NCBI GenBank assembly: GCA_014607495.2
Contig: CP053155.1
Coordinates: 7,998,001 to 8,062,000 of the forward strand
Origin: Carposina sasakii
Lineage: Eukaryota > Arthropoda > Insecta > Lepidoptera > Carposinidae
Length of the DNA stretch: 64,000 nt
Reading direction: 5' to 3'
Positions 34,680-46,058 of this stretch are shown here, piece by piece. A model generated the notes under the pieces. That model did no database searches. It saw only the letters and a program-made list of their open reading frames with translations, and was not told the DNA's origin. Made by a program: the position numbers and the translations under genes. Position 1 is the stretch's first letter. Each line of letters starts with the position of its first letter.

Positions 34680-35728
34680 AAACAAAAAAGCCTTTATGTT
34701 TACGAAATAACTTTAGCGTTACTAATACCATTCGTATTGGCTTGGCTCGGACGACGCGACGCGACGCCGCCGGCCGACGGCGAAAAGAGCCTTTTGTATA
34801 GATAAGTCGAGTATTGTGGTGATACGCACTCGGCTTAAGCCGATTGCACGTCGATGGGATAAATGTGGGGAGACCCATAAACGTCAAATCCACAAAGCTA
34901 AGAGTAATAACGAGACAAGGCAAGTGTTTCTACTTGGTGTGTAAAAAGGAATTGCAAACCACTTCTATCAGCCCTAATTCATTCAGTCCTAGCCCAAGAA
35001 CGAGTGTCTATTCTAATTCCCAAGTCTATTTTTTACATGCAAAGTAGATACACTTAGTTTATCTATTTATTAATAGCTCTGTGAATTTGACGTTTAAAAG
35101 TGAGACAGCTCGCTCTCACCAAATTCATGTACGGGTGCAGTACTTACAGCGCTTATGCTAAGCCTGGCTGGGGTCCTGACTATTCTTTATACTTTTTATT
35201 ATACCCCATTTCGGGAACATAGCTGTGTCTAATTTATATATTATGGGCCGATTTTTCCATAAGATAAGATAATTCTTCAGAAAGTCTGTCCGAATGATAT
35301 AGGTAGTTGCTGCTGTCTCCATCTTGATCAAGATTTATAAAAAGACTGTATCAACCTTATTATTTAGATAGGCTACCTGAGACGATTGGAAAAATCGGCA
35401 TTTACACATAGAAAGTTATATAATAGTGTTTGGTACCCCAAGCCCGCATACAAACTTGGGTATTGTCTCGGTGACCGAATGAAGTAAATAAAATGATACA
35501 AAGACTGGGTGACAGACAACGTGACCCGCCGGTCGTCGGTCAAATTACAACATATGCTATATATGTTGTATGTATATAGGTATATACAGTTCTACACAGC
35601 ATGTTTGTTATTTAGTATGAGTTTATTCTTTATGGCGCAGATTAGTGTACTGCTTTGTGCGGACCACAGTTCACACGCCACAATTTACCAAGGTTATTGA
35701 AGATTACCATACAAACTGTCATAACTAA
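34680..35728. other. Intergenic, no gene seen
   Basis: Includes a GC-rich CGACGCGACGCGACGCC run near 34752 and a TGCAGTTCTGGCT-type repeat remnant near 35205. No gene supported. Confidence 0.35.
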
Positions 35729-36279
35729 TAGTAGGGGAGCCCAAGCGGGGATTTTTGAAGTTACTCGAGCGTGTCAGAAAATTATGTAGGGAGAATCCTT
35801 GCATAATGTAATGTACCCTTACCACATATGAACCCTTAATATGGTGGTGTACGTTGAGGGGAACCCGTCAGATTAGTAAAAAAAAATCGATCCTCCGAAA
35901 AACTCGAGCGCGTCAGATTAAGAGAGGGTAAGTTAATTACAGTGAGATAAGTGTATATTTCAATAATCTGACGATTTGAATGTGACATTAAGAAATAAAC
36001 AAGTCACAAAGTTGTAAAAAAAAACGATACCTCGAAATACTCGAGCGTGATTAATTTTTTTTTATTTTAAAGATAAAAGTGTCAGGATTGTAAAAAAATA
36101 ATAATCTGACGTTTTAAATGGGGTAATGTTTATTAATTTGTCGAAAAAAGGTGGAGCGTACAGCGGCAGAGAGCTGTGGTTCCCCCACGCTGCGCCTAAC
36201 TTTCGTTCTCACTCATTCTTTATCTCTTACTCTCTCGCACCGTCACAACTACGCCATGTTGTCATCTCAGCTTAGTGAT

Positions 36280-36360
36280 GGGCAAATGGAAAAAAAAATA
36301 TCGATATATATCACCCAAGAAATATCGATATTTCGATATATCGATATTTTTTGCCCAATT
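36280..36360. repeat. ATATCGATA-dense palindromic stretch
   Basis: Repeated ATATCGATA units bounded by GATGGGCAAAT and TTTTTTGCCCAATT, which are themselves partly inverted. Likely an end of a nested element. Confidence 0.5.
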
Positions 36361-36729
36361 TGCAATTATTTATAAAAATTGCCAAAATTATCGCTAACTT
36401 CCATACAGCAGACATGACATTTAACATAAATACAACTCACACAAAAAAAATAACAATAAGCTACGCTTAGTTTACTCGTGACAACACAACAAAACAACGT
36501 TCGTACCAACACTCTAAACTAAAATGCAGTCAGTCCAGTGCAGTGATACCAACCAAACCAACAAGCAATGTCATTGTCATAGACAAACAAGTCATAGAGT
36601 GTAATTTTTGTTTGTGTTTGAAGCAAAGAAACTAAACCCATACAGCCTACTGCATATTTTCTAAATTTAAGAAATCGGATTGGTCAAAAACATGATGTGA
36701 CGCATGAGCAGACGCCAGACAGCAGAGCT

Positions 36730-37540
36730 TTAAAAATATATCGATTTTGATATCTGCCGGGCTAGCACGACCACGATAAGTAGATATACGATAAAGGATT
36801 TCGTATCGTATCTATACCACCATAATTATCGATTTCGCGAACATGACCAATGGAACAATACGTTACGTTAAGATTTATCCCGTGTTACAATACGATAAGG
36901 CGCGAGATAAGTTAAACAAATGTTTCTAGAGTCAAAAAATATTTTTTTCTTTTTTTCAATTGTCGTTCATTCTTTTTTTTTCTTTTTTTCCTTTTTGACA
37001 TCAGATGTCATGTTAACTGCTCTAACATGACCAGCGAAACACGATACGATAAACCTATTTATCGACTAGCTGTCAAAATACGATAGATATTAGCCGCCAT
37101 TTTGAATGTTATCGATACCAATAAACCAATTTCTAATCATTTAATTTTACCTTTGACCTACCTATGTAAACTAAAAACGAGTAAACTAAAACACTAAATT
37201 AAAAATATTAAGTTTGGAGCATATCACTGAAAACCTATCGAACCAAAGAATATAATAGGTATTTTCGATTTCTCTAACCTATCTACGCTTATCGCGTCTT
37301 ACAATGTTCATCGATAACAATATCTTGAATTGATGTCAAAATTCGATATTTTTAACATCAAAATACGGTCATGTTCGGCGCTATCGATAGTAACCGATGG
37401 ACATGCTCGCATTTTATCTATCGTATCGTATTGTGCCGTGTAACGTTACCGGCATGGTTATGTTCGCTGTATCGATAAAATTCAACATGGCGGCTATATT
37501 TATCGTATTTTGACAGCTAGGTATCGATAACTTGACCAAC
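36730..37540. repeat. Inverted repeat rich in ATCGATA/TACGATA
   Basis: TAGCTGTCAAAATACGATA and GCCGCCATTTTGAAT at 37068-37110 are inverted at 37485-37523 (CATGGCGGC, CGTATTTTGACAGCTA). An outer ATCGATTTCGCGAACATGAC near 36830 is inverted near 37460. More than ten (T)ATCGATA or TACGATA words occur between. Interpreted as a nested non-autonomous element. Confidence 0.6.
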
Positions 37541-38274
37541 TTGAGCCAACTTCGAAGATGAATTAAGCGAAGATGAATTAAGCGAAGATGATAATTAACA
37601 TGATTTAATAATTGTAATTTCTTGTATCGAATTTTAAATCAATAAATTATAAAATATAAATATGAACATGTGTATATGATCCTTTCATTCATCTGTGAAG
37701 AAAGCACAGCAAGAATTTCCCTTAAAAATGGTCAGATTAGCTATATCCCTCCATATAATTGTCAGATTATGATTCAGGAGGACAGTAACATCAAATTGAT
37801 CCCCCTGCAGAAAAATCTGACGCGCTGGAGTATTTCAAGGTCACCATTTTTTTTTACATATTAAAAAATTAATTATGACTGAACGCCTCGTGCAAATCGT
37901 CAGTCATTTGAATAGTACACTTTTTAGGGTTTACTTAACACTCACTTTGAATATCTGACACGCTCGAATAACTTTTTTTTTTTTTTTTTCAACCACTCGT
38001 TCTGGCCACCCCCCTTCAATTAATTGTCAGATTAATGTCTAATAGTTATGAGTAATATAAAGCGCATATGTACTATAAATGACTGACGCGCTCGAGTATT
38101 TCCATATGACGATTTTTTTTTACATTTTTAAACAAGTGTACACGGTAAACCCCCCACTAAAATAGAAAATGCAACATAAACTTTTTTTTGCTCATAACAT
38201 AATCTGTAGAATCCACTAAGTCCCCATGACGCTCGAGTAACTGCAAATTTAGCATCTCGGGCTCCCCTACTATA

Positions 38275-39391
38275 ATACAGGTAGCCCCTTTCTTCTCCGA
38301 ATATCGATCGTCCGAAAACCATAATTCCTAACAAGTTTGCTATAATCATCACTTTCCATAATATTCGCGTATACGAAATTGTATATTATCTAATCGTCTT
38401 TAATTCTAATACTTTGGTGCCATAAAATCGGGTGCTATAATGATTAGATGTCCTAATTTTTCTTGCTATAAAGTTACATGTCCTAAGTGTTATATTGTAT
38501 ACTGTATGTTAGACCGAATGGTGGTTTATTATAATATTGTTAATTATATCCTCTACTATTAGCGACTACAACAACGCCTCTAAAAGCGAAAGAAAAAAAT
38601 CATCTTAAAAACGTATAACTGAACTGTAAATTTTTAAATTTTACGCGTTATAAATAGCTTGAAATAATCTATAAATAGCCGTGGAGGGTATGCCGGGGGC
38701 TCGGTCCTCATTGACGCTCTGGCATCGATCAGGCCCGGGCTGCACCGCCGCTGACCCAGTTCGCACGCTCAATGGAACGAGTGGTGTGGAGGTGTGGGTT
38801 CGGGCCCTTGCAAAATGCTGTCAGTCAGGATTTCTTAAAATCCCTTGCAAAATAAGGATATACTTACTTAATAGTAAAATGGGATGTGTTTGTAACGCAT
38901 AATTGTAAACGAGGAAGCTCTTTCCAAGAACATTGTGCACTTCTTAGACCTCCTACTGATAGGTAAAGTTTCTCAGCGGAAAAGCAGTTTGTACCTAATT
39001 GTAGTATATCCATAATAATAGTTAATCTGTATAGGTACCAAAATAAAATTATTTCCGAAAAAATAACTCAAAAAGCAAGATTTTCAAAAAGCCGAATTCT
39101 GTACTTACGTTGTTTTTTCCCGAGGCACAAGGACACAGGCATACTGCTTTACTGCAGCGAGGTTGTCGACCGCGCGACCTAGTTTCCGCGCTTACGTCAT
39201 AGGGGGCGTTTCATGACGTCACAGGCGTGCAAGCCCATTCAAAACTGGAACACCCTCTCACCTTCATACATTTCGCTACAATCCTCCATCGCACACCAGC
39301 TGAACCTTATACCGTTTGCCCAGACTCCAAAATTGCTTAAATCTGATGTCCTCATGAAACTGCCATGATAGATATTCTACATTTAAAATAG
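38275..39391. other. Intergenic, no gene seen
   Basis: A GC-richer patch lies at 38680-38790 and another at 39140-39240. Neither gives a recognisable product. Confidence 0.35.
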
Positions 39392-39801
39392 AGTCAGCGA
39401 GGTTAAAACCAGGTAACAACTGGAGGTCATTTCTCTCGATGTCCTCCAAGTATATGCCCCGGAAAGGTCGTAAAGTAGGTAGGATTCAATAAACATACAA
39501 TAATAGCAAACAGCAGTGTGATATGTTTATTTTGGTACAGGCTGGCCTTTTCAGAGAGGCTGATTGATGGTTTGCAGCAGCTATACTTTATTTTTAGTCA
39601 GCGAGGTTAAAACCAGGTAATAACTGGAGGTCATTTCTCTCGATGTCCTCCAAGTATATGCCCCGGAAAAGTCGTAAAGTAGGTAGGATTCAATAAACAT
39701 ACAATAATAGCAAACAGCAGTGTGATATGTTTATTTTGGTACAGGCTGGCCTTTTCAGAGAGGCTGATTGATGGTTTGCAGCAGCCTTACTTTATTTTCG
39801 T
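39392..39801 (+). repeat. Tandem duplication of a 205 bp unit
   Basis: GTCAGCGAGGTTAAAACCAG begins at 39392 and again at 39597, and the two units differ at only a few bases. A 68-codon frame (39722-39931) starts in the second unit and runs past it; it was not recognised. Confidence 0.9.
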
Positions 39802-40944
39802 ATCTATCGGAGGTCAGTACAGTGACATATCAATAAATAACTATGAGGTTTGGCATAAGAAGGAGGGCAAGGAAATATATGTATATGAGACTAAGGCATA
39901 TTGCATCACATACAACTTCCCAGAGTTGTGACTATCAGCTTTACTTAGTCAATATTAGGTGGTATGTTTTTCTAATATCCTAGGAAAAAAGGCCATATTT
40001 GGGTACTTTTAAAGATGGAAGAAACATTAATTTCTCCAGTAAAATTTGTTTGAAATAATTATGGGCATAATGTACTCCCTTTGTCAATATACCTAATATA
40101 ATAAATTAAATAGAATTTAATAGGCAGCATAAATTAGTATTTATATAAAAAAATAAATATTTTAGCGATTCACTAATCCTTTGCTAATTAATGTACTTAA
40201 CTAAACCTGTCTCTGAACTTTGAGAATTAAACAATAAATGCTGATTCTAAACTGTAAAAAATTGAAATTTGATTCTATTTAAAGCGGCCATCCTTGGCCC
40301 GATTTCCGCAGGTCATGCCCTTTAAAGCTGAAGGCTTTAAACACAATAAAAAATGGATATTTCCGTTATGCTAGTTACAGCATCGTTATGTATTCACGGC
40401 GAGGACATGAAACGGATAAACTATGAAAAAGTTTTTGAAAAAAAAAATAGCATATCCATCCTCTAGCTTTGTACTTACATTACCTTTGAAAATGTTTGTT
40501 TGAAATGTGTATTCTATGTACAATAAAGAATAGAATAGGACTCAAACAAAATCTGTTTATTTACATTACAAGTGATCTGGCTGACAGTTGAGTAACACAT
40601 TATTATAATAAAACAATTTTCTTGTCGCATCGCTCAACCTTTATCTAAGTAGAGCATCGCATAACAAATACGCACCAGAATAGAAAAGCGTAACTTTATT
40701 TACAAGCATTTGTAGCTCTGGGAAACTTGGCCTGGAAATGGAAAAGTTCCCGAAAACCAAAATGGCCGCCAACAACCAAATGGCGGGAAGAGATAGATAA
40801 ATCGTCACGGCTGTTTCGTTAGTGATCTGAGGAGCGACTGGACTGATTCGTAACTGGGTCGTTTGCGAATAAGGAACACTGCATACACTACGTACCCAAT
40901 GGTAACAAAATGTGACGCGAACATTAGTTCGCTATGAAGACCTG
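39802..40944. other. Intergenic, no gene seen
   Basis: AT-rich with no supported feature. Confidence 0.35.
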
Positions 40945-41160
40945 TACATCAGCCTCATTCTAATGCTGGATATAGACCTCGCCCAAGGCAAGCCACAAGG
41001 CTACTGCCATAGGAAGGTTTTGCATATAGTTACCATTGTCTATGGTCACCACGCTGAGGAGGCGGGTTAGTGAACACCGAGTGATTTTCAGACTATGTGC
41101 TGTGAACCTCTTGGAAACCTTTAATCGCCTCTTACGATATCCACCGGCAGGCATGGGGTG
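40945..41160 (-). repeat. Diverged RTE/SINE 3'-tail repeat
   Basis: CAGCCTCATTCTAATGCTGG, AAGCCACAAGGCTACTGCCA and CACCACGCTGAGGAGGCGGG follow the same order as the repeats at 15998 and 30169, but more diverged. Confidence 0.6.
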
Positions 41161-41924
41161 GTTATGATGGGGCCATTCTTATTGTTCACAAAATTATATG
41201 GTAAATTTAGTGCGTGTATTTGTATCTGCAATTGCCAGAAAACCAAAACACTAAGTACCTACCTAATGAATAATACGTAAAAAAAATAAAGGATGTTCTC
41301 AAGAAAAGGCTTTTAAAGATTACTCTATTTGGTATGTCGTGCCGCCTAAATTAGTCTCCGTAAACAAATTGCTTATTGTCAAAATGTAATATAATTATAT
41401 TCGTTTGTTTACAAAATAAATCAAAAGTTAATACAAAATCATAAATAAATAACATCTACCTTGTGCTCATAATATAACTTCTTTTATCGCGTGAGATCTA
41501 TGATTGCGCTATTTCTTTATTGTTATTAATTTAAATCTTTACGATGTTAACAAAATTGAACATAGAATTGTATATAAGTAAGCATAACAAATATAATTTG
41601 TTTTCTAAACTCCGAGTTGAATGAATGTGAACCAGACGGCAAAGATACAGCCGATTTTAATTTGAAAACGAAAATAACTGGGCTACATATTTTATTAATA
41701 ATTTTATAATATATAATATCTTGACTAAGATAAAAACACTTCTCCATAATATAATCGTTAGGATATGGTTGATCGTTTCATCATTAAAACATTGTGCTGA
41801 GGGATTCAGCTTTGTTTATCGAGATTTGGCTTATGTATAGCTATCGGGATGAAAAATAACGTTTCCAATAATGTAATTTCAAAAAGAGATGGTAAAATTC
41901 GTCACCCGAGTAATTGACCCGGTG
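41161..41924. other. Intergenic, no gene seen
   Basis: AT-rich with no supported feature. Confidence 0.35.
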
Positions 41925-42020
41925 GCTCAGTGGTAAGAGCGCTGGCACGGAATGCAGAGGTCGTGGGTTCGATTCCCACCCGGGTGAGGAATTTTTTCCA
42001 TTTCTTTATTAATAATTTTA
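41925..42020 (+). repeat. tRNA-derived SINE (tRNA-like head and short tail)
   Basis: GACCCGGTGGCTCAGTGGTA, AGAGC and GGTTCGATTCC give polymerase III A- and B-box-like blocks, and the acceptor and T-arm pairings form (GTGGG/CCCAC, CCCGG/CCGGG). The anticodon stem pairs only partly (CTG/CAG), so it does not look like a working tRNA. It continues GAGGAATTTTTTCC and TTTCTTTATTAATAATTTTA, a tail repeated at about 30609-30659. Confidence 0.7.
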
Positions 42021-43726
42021 CATATTTTATATTAATTTCATATTAGGTATAACATACTCGTAAATACTTTTGACATCAATCAGTTACGTATTCTATTAAA
42101 AGTTGGTCTTCATAGTCTCTGTGTCCGAGTCCGTAACATATACGCGCTCGTTACCAAAAATGGACTTGTTTTGAATTCATCAATGTCAGGATTTGCTTCC
42201 CGAATCGAGTATTTTCGTATACGGAATTCCTTACGAAGGAGTCAACTTTTCCATTGGGAAATGTTTTTTGTGAGAGACTATCGAAGAGGTTCTATTTGCA
42301 GTACCTACAGGCTTTTTTACCAAACTACAAGTTGACCTTGGATATTGCACTTAGTACTTAACGAAGTCAAGGAATGTTAGATGGTTAAGTGAATTAATTC
42401 AGTAGGTACCTACTTACCTGTAGGTAATATAATTTTTTGTTTTTACATTAGATCATATCCCACCGCTGATTTTATGTGAAAGATGAATCAGAATCAGAAC
42501 CCTTAAAAAGTGGTATAGTCGAGAAACTATTCCTAAAGGGCGATCCTTCATCGCACGCATTTTTTATTTACCCAAAATATTATTATACCTACATAACCTT
42601 ACGTGTTTCGCCGTATGAAACCTTTGCCAACACATTTGTGAGTAAAAGATAACATTTCAATAATTTTAATGAATAAACTATATAATTAGCTGCTACAGCT
42701 GTAGGCATACCTATTTATAAGATAAGTATTCGTATGTTCAGAAGGAAGTTGTCTTTAATTGTGAAGAGGGCAACGACCTCTGCTTCACATGGTGGAGAAA
42801 GCTATAGCCAATATACGACTAGTTTATGACATAATTATATGACAATTACATACGCGAACTTCTCAACTACCATTAATTATAACAGTTGGTAAAGACAGAT
42901 TGGTTTTAGTTCGTAGCTATTACAATATACGAGCAAGTAGAAATTATCGCCAGTTGAGGAAAATCTTCACCAAAACGAAGTCACGGGCATTCACTTATAT
43001 TAGTATCTTTGTTAGAGAGTAGGTAGCCACAGCTATGTCTTCTCTACTGCAAATAAAATTCACCTTCAGCAAGCGATACGATATACTTGCGGTGATACAA
43101 TTTTCTCTATTTTATGACTACTGCGTCCATGTCCTACTCTACTCTACATTAATAACGTAAGAGCTGTGGAAAATATTTTAATGTACATTGAGACCTTAAC
43201 ATTTATGTTTACTGATAAAACAAGCTTTTATAAAGATGATATCGTTATTTATAGGGCTAGCGGGAAGAGGTAGTCTATTGTTCCTAATTAAAAGCAACCG
43301 AACCGAATTAAAAGGATGCCCCTGTTACCACTATTTTTGCGACTTGTATTTGGCTTTAGATATTGTCTAATGACAAAATTACTAACTATAAATATTTGAC
43401 GGTTGACCATACCTATTTAGCAATATATACAAAACCACAGAATACAATGGAAGGTACAGACAAAACATAACTTTCCAATCTAAATACAAATATTATGTCA
43501 TCAAAAAGTTTCCATTTCCTAGCTATTAATATCTACTGGTATAATGGGATCCAAACTACTAAGATTGTTTAATTAATTGTTTTCCATCTAAATCTATTAA
43601 TAATATATTTTATCTGCTATGTAGTATAAAGGAATTTAAACTAAATAGTCCAGCTGTTATTGTAATTATAAGTATTTATTATAGTAAATTTTGTACAATA
43701 GTGATCCAGGGCTTCATACATAAACA
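42021..43726. other. Intergenic, no gene seen
   Basis: AT-rich with no supported feature. Confidence 0.4.
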
Positions 43727-43728
43727 TA

Positions 43729-44112
43729 CAGGGTGTTTTTTTGTCGCCACCTTTAACGAAGGGTACGTACTCTATACATGAAATAAAGTAAGTTTATGCC
43801 AAAAAAAATGCAAAGAAAAAAAAATTTTTTTTTTGAAAAAAAAAATTAAATTCCTTGGGCGTGCGAAATTTATAGTGTCTAGTGTTTATGTTAGTTTTTT
43901 TATAGACATATATTAATTATTTTTCGTGAAAAAATCCTGCTACGCGCGTCTATGTGCATTTATGCAGAAAAACGCAGTCTATTTACTCAACTTTGGACCC
44001 TAATATTTTGGAAACCAGACACTTCCCAGGTATGCTTCCATGGAGAAAAATGATCGTAATGATGAGGAGATTCCGTAGTTTTCGGGAACGTTGACGACCA
44101 AAAATCACCCTG
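43729..44112 (+). mobile_element. MITE C, complete reference copy (384 bp)
   Basis: CAGGGTGTTTTTTTGTCGCC to GACGACCAAAAATCACCCTG, with TA at 43727-43728 and 44113-44114. It is the best full-length copy for comparison with those at 12626, 22887, 28391, 52836 and 53283. Confidence 0.88.
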
Positions 44113-44114
44113 TA

Positions 44115-44636
44115 TACTTACATGCAATATGTAGATATAAATAAATAGTCGACTGTGGAATTTGGTCGAGTTTTTTCTATAACGAGTTTTTTAATGTCTA
44201 ATAAGTATTATAATATCCTCCGACCGTATTTCTATTGTATTTTATATCAGCGCGGTCAATCTCAACGATGAGTAACCAACTGCGCAGGAGGTATAACAAT
44301 GCAGGTGCTAGATATCTAGGTGCACTCTCTATTCTTTCACTCTCATAGTGGCGCAGGATCACGCACTTTCCGAGGGCTTATCATTTTACTAAATAAAAAT
44401 TCAAACATGAAATATTAATATTCAGCAGTACAGGCCCGATACCAGTTACTATCCAACCTACGCATTCCGTTTGGAAGGCGCATGTCAAAACTATTAGGCA
44501 CGTCTAAATTATCACCGCCTAGGAAAAAGTAATATCTACTTTATAATCCTGCAGTTCTAGCTACCCCGTCTCGGGAATACAGCCATATTTATTTTTTTTT
44601 ATTTTATTTTTCAAAGTTATTACAATATATTATATT
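44115..44636. other. Spacer left of the BEL element
   Basis: Contains a TGCAGTTCTAGCTACCCC repeat remnant near 44551. No gene. Confidence 0.35.
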
Positions 44637-44659
44637 AATATTGTACGATTACATCGTAC

Positions 44660-45466
44660 GCCGCGTGGTGTCGGCAGAGTAGAATTCGTATCACCCCATG
44701 TCTGTCCGTGGGTATCGTACGAGGCGATTAACTCTTTCAGTCTTGGTGGTTAGTGTCACTAACCACCTATTTCTGAATTTTTTAATTAAAATCAATGCCA
44801 TCTACTTATAATCGGTTGAACTATCATGAAAGTTCGATTCATGCTTGACAAGATACGACCGAATATACCGCCAAATGAAAGAATGACAACTCAATTTAGT
44901 TGAATTGAATATTGCACTTACGTAATTTTAATTGCGTGTTTTATAAAAAAAATAACAGGTAAGTAAGTTAGCTTTTATCTTCAATGTTTTTTATTAACTT
45001 TATTCTCATTTATCTGTTTTATATATATTTATTACATGAAAATACTACTACTCTTAAGTTTTTTGCAGTGTATTCACATCGAAATGCGTAAATTATCATT
45101 AATAGTTTGTATCAATAGTCATGGTGGTTAGTGGCACTAACCACCTCATTTTTCGAAAACCTTAATAAATAATTTTTTTTCCTACTTTATATGATTTTTT
45201 TATTGTTAATAATGCTAAAACTTACATACATATGTTAAAAATATTCTTAATCTAAAAGCGTGACGGAAAGAGTTAAGGGTTTCCGGGAGGTGGGCAGCAG
45301 CGCCTCCCGTGTTGACAACATAGTCCAAAATACAAACTGCGGTCACCAACCCGCCTGCCCAGCGTGGTGACTATGGGCAAATACCCCCCATGGCAGTCTT
45401 GTGACGCGCCCCGGGGGTGGCCTACGTTCAGCAGTGGACTGCAATAGGCTGATGATGATGATGATG
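44660..45466 (+). mobile_element. RTE/SINE-tail insertion in the BEL 5' LTR
   Basis: Flanked by ACATCGTAC at 44651-44659 and 45467-45475. Reads CCCATGTCTGTCCGTGGGTA, GGGAGGTGGGCAGCAGCGCC, CAGCAGTGGACTGCAATAGG and ends in a GATGATGATGATGATG tail. It carries a piggyBac-like MITE. Confidence 0.85.
44732..45272. mobile_element. piggyBac-like MITE (541 bp, TTAA-flanked)
   Basis: TTAA at 44728-44731 and 45273-45276. Ends CTCTTTCAGTC and, in complement, CTCTTTCCGTC. A palindrome GTGGTTAGTGTCACTAACCAC lies near the left end and a GGCACTAACC version near 45122-45147, inverted relative to the ends. No transposase is coded. Confidence 0.8.
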
Positions 45467-45689
45467 ACATCGTACATTTGTGAATCTTTCGCAGTCAGCT
45501 TTTCTGTAAATCGCTATTTCCTACCTAAATTCAGTTCACGTTTGTCATTCAATTAGTGTGCACACATCAATCATTATTTTCAAGTTATTAAAGTGATTTA
45601 TCACGTTATTACATCTTTCCTGTTCTACAACACCCTATCAAGAACTCATCAATTCTGGATGTAGTAGTAGACACGTGCTCCTACATTAA

Positions 45690-45703
45690 TGGTCCTTCGA
45701 GAC
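45690..45703 (+). other. Candidate BEL primer-binding site
   Basis: TGGTCCTTCGAGAC begins four bases after the 5' LTR. TGG pairs with a tRNA CCA end. The tRNA was not identified. Confidence 0.4.
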
Positions 45704-45794
45704 TTTGTTTAGTGTTTTTTGTGTTTCTAACGTGTGACTGCGAATCGGCTCTGCTGGCCTACCACAAGCGGTCCTCCCCAGTAGAGTTGAGAAG

Positions 45795-45948
45795 TATTGA
45801 AATAAAACTGGATATTATTAATTAGTTGGACTTTTATTTATAACACAAACTAATGCACCGAGTGCAAGCGGAACAAGTAAGGAAGCCATTACCACAGACT
45901 AAATGACACACTATATAGAGAAGGCGGCAAATTGAAAAACATACAACA
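45795..45948 (-). repeat. Copia 3' LTR
   Basis: 154 bp. In element orientation it starts TGTTGTATG and ends TTTCAATA. The neighbouring 45949-45960 reads GGTGGGTG in element orientation, a short polypurine tract. Confidence 0.92.
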
Positions 45949-46058
45949 CACCCACCAAATTTAAGCCTTCTCATTTCTATCATACAAATAAAGAAATAAA
46001 ATTAAACTCTGTATGACAAACAACAAAACATACATAGGCTCAAAACATTAACAAATAT

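Larger units (their letters stand above)
35731..38270. mobile_element. TIR element with CTCGAGCG subterminal repeats (2540 bp)
   Basis: The ends are perfect inverted repeats GTAGGGGAGCCC / GGGCTCCCCTAC, flanked by TA. Each subterminal region has several spaced CTCGAGCG(T/C)GTCAG-like motifs: near 35765, 35903 and 36038 on the left, and in complement near 37955, 38083 and 38228 on the right. A related GACGCGCTGGAG lies at about 37818. No transposase frame was found. The superfamily is not assigned. Its middle holds an ATCGATA-rich inverted repeat. Confidence 0.75.
44642..45685 (+). repeat. BEL 5' LTR, interrupted
   Basis: 44642-44659 plus 45476-45685 once the insert and its ACATCGTAC duplication are set aside. 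From CTGTAAATCGC onward it aligns with the 3' LTR. Positions 45467-45509 are an exact inverted copy of 59161-59203 at the env/3' LTR junction. Confidence 0.85.

Noticed and set aside
39722..39931. A 69-codon gene after the tandem duplication
   Set aside because: It begins inside the duplicated non-coding unit and has no recognisable motif.
41925..41995. A functional tRNA gene
   Set aside because: A- and B-box-like blocks and acceptor/T arms are present, but the anticodon stem is mismatched and the same tail recurs at 30609-30659, so it is a tRNA-derived SINE.
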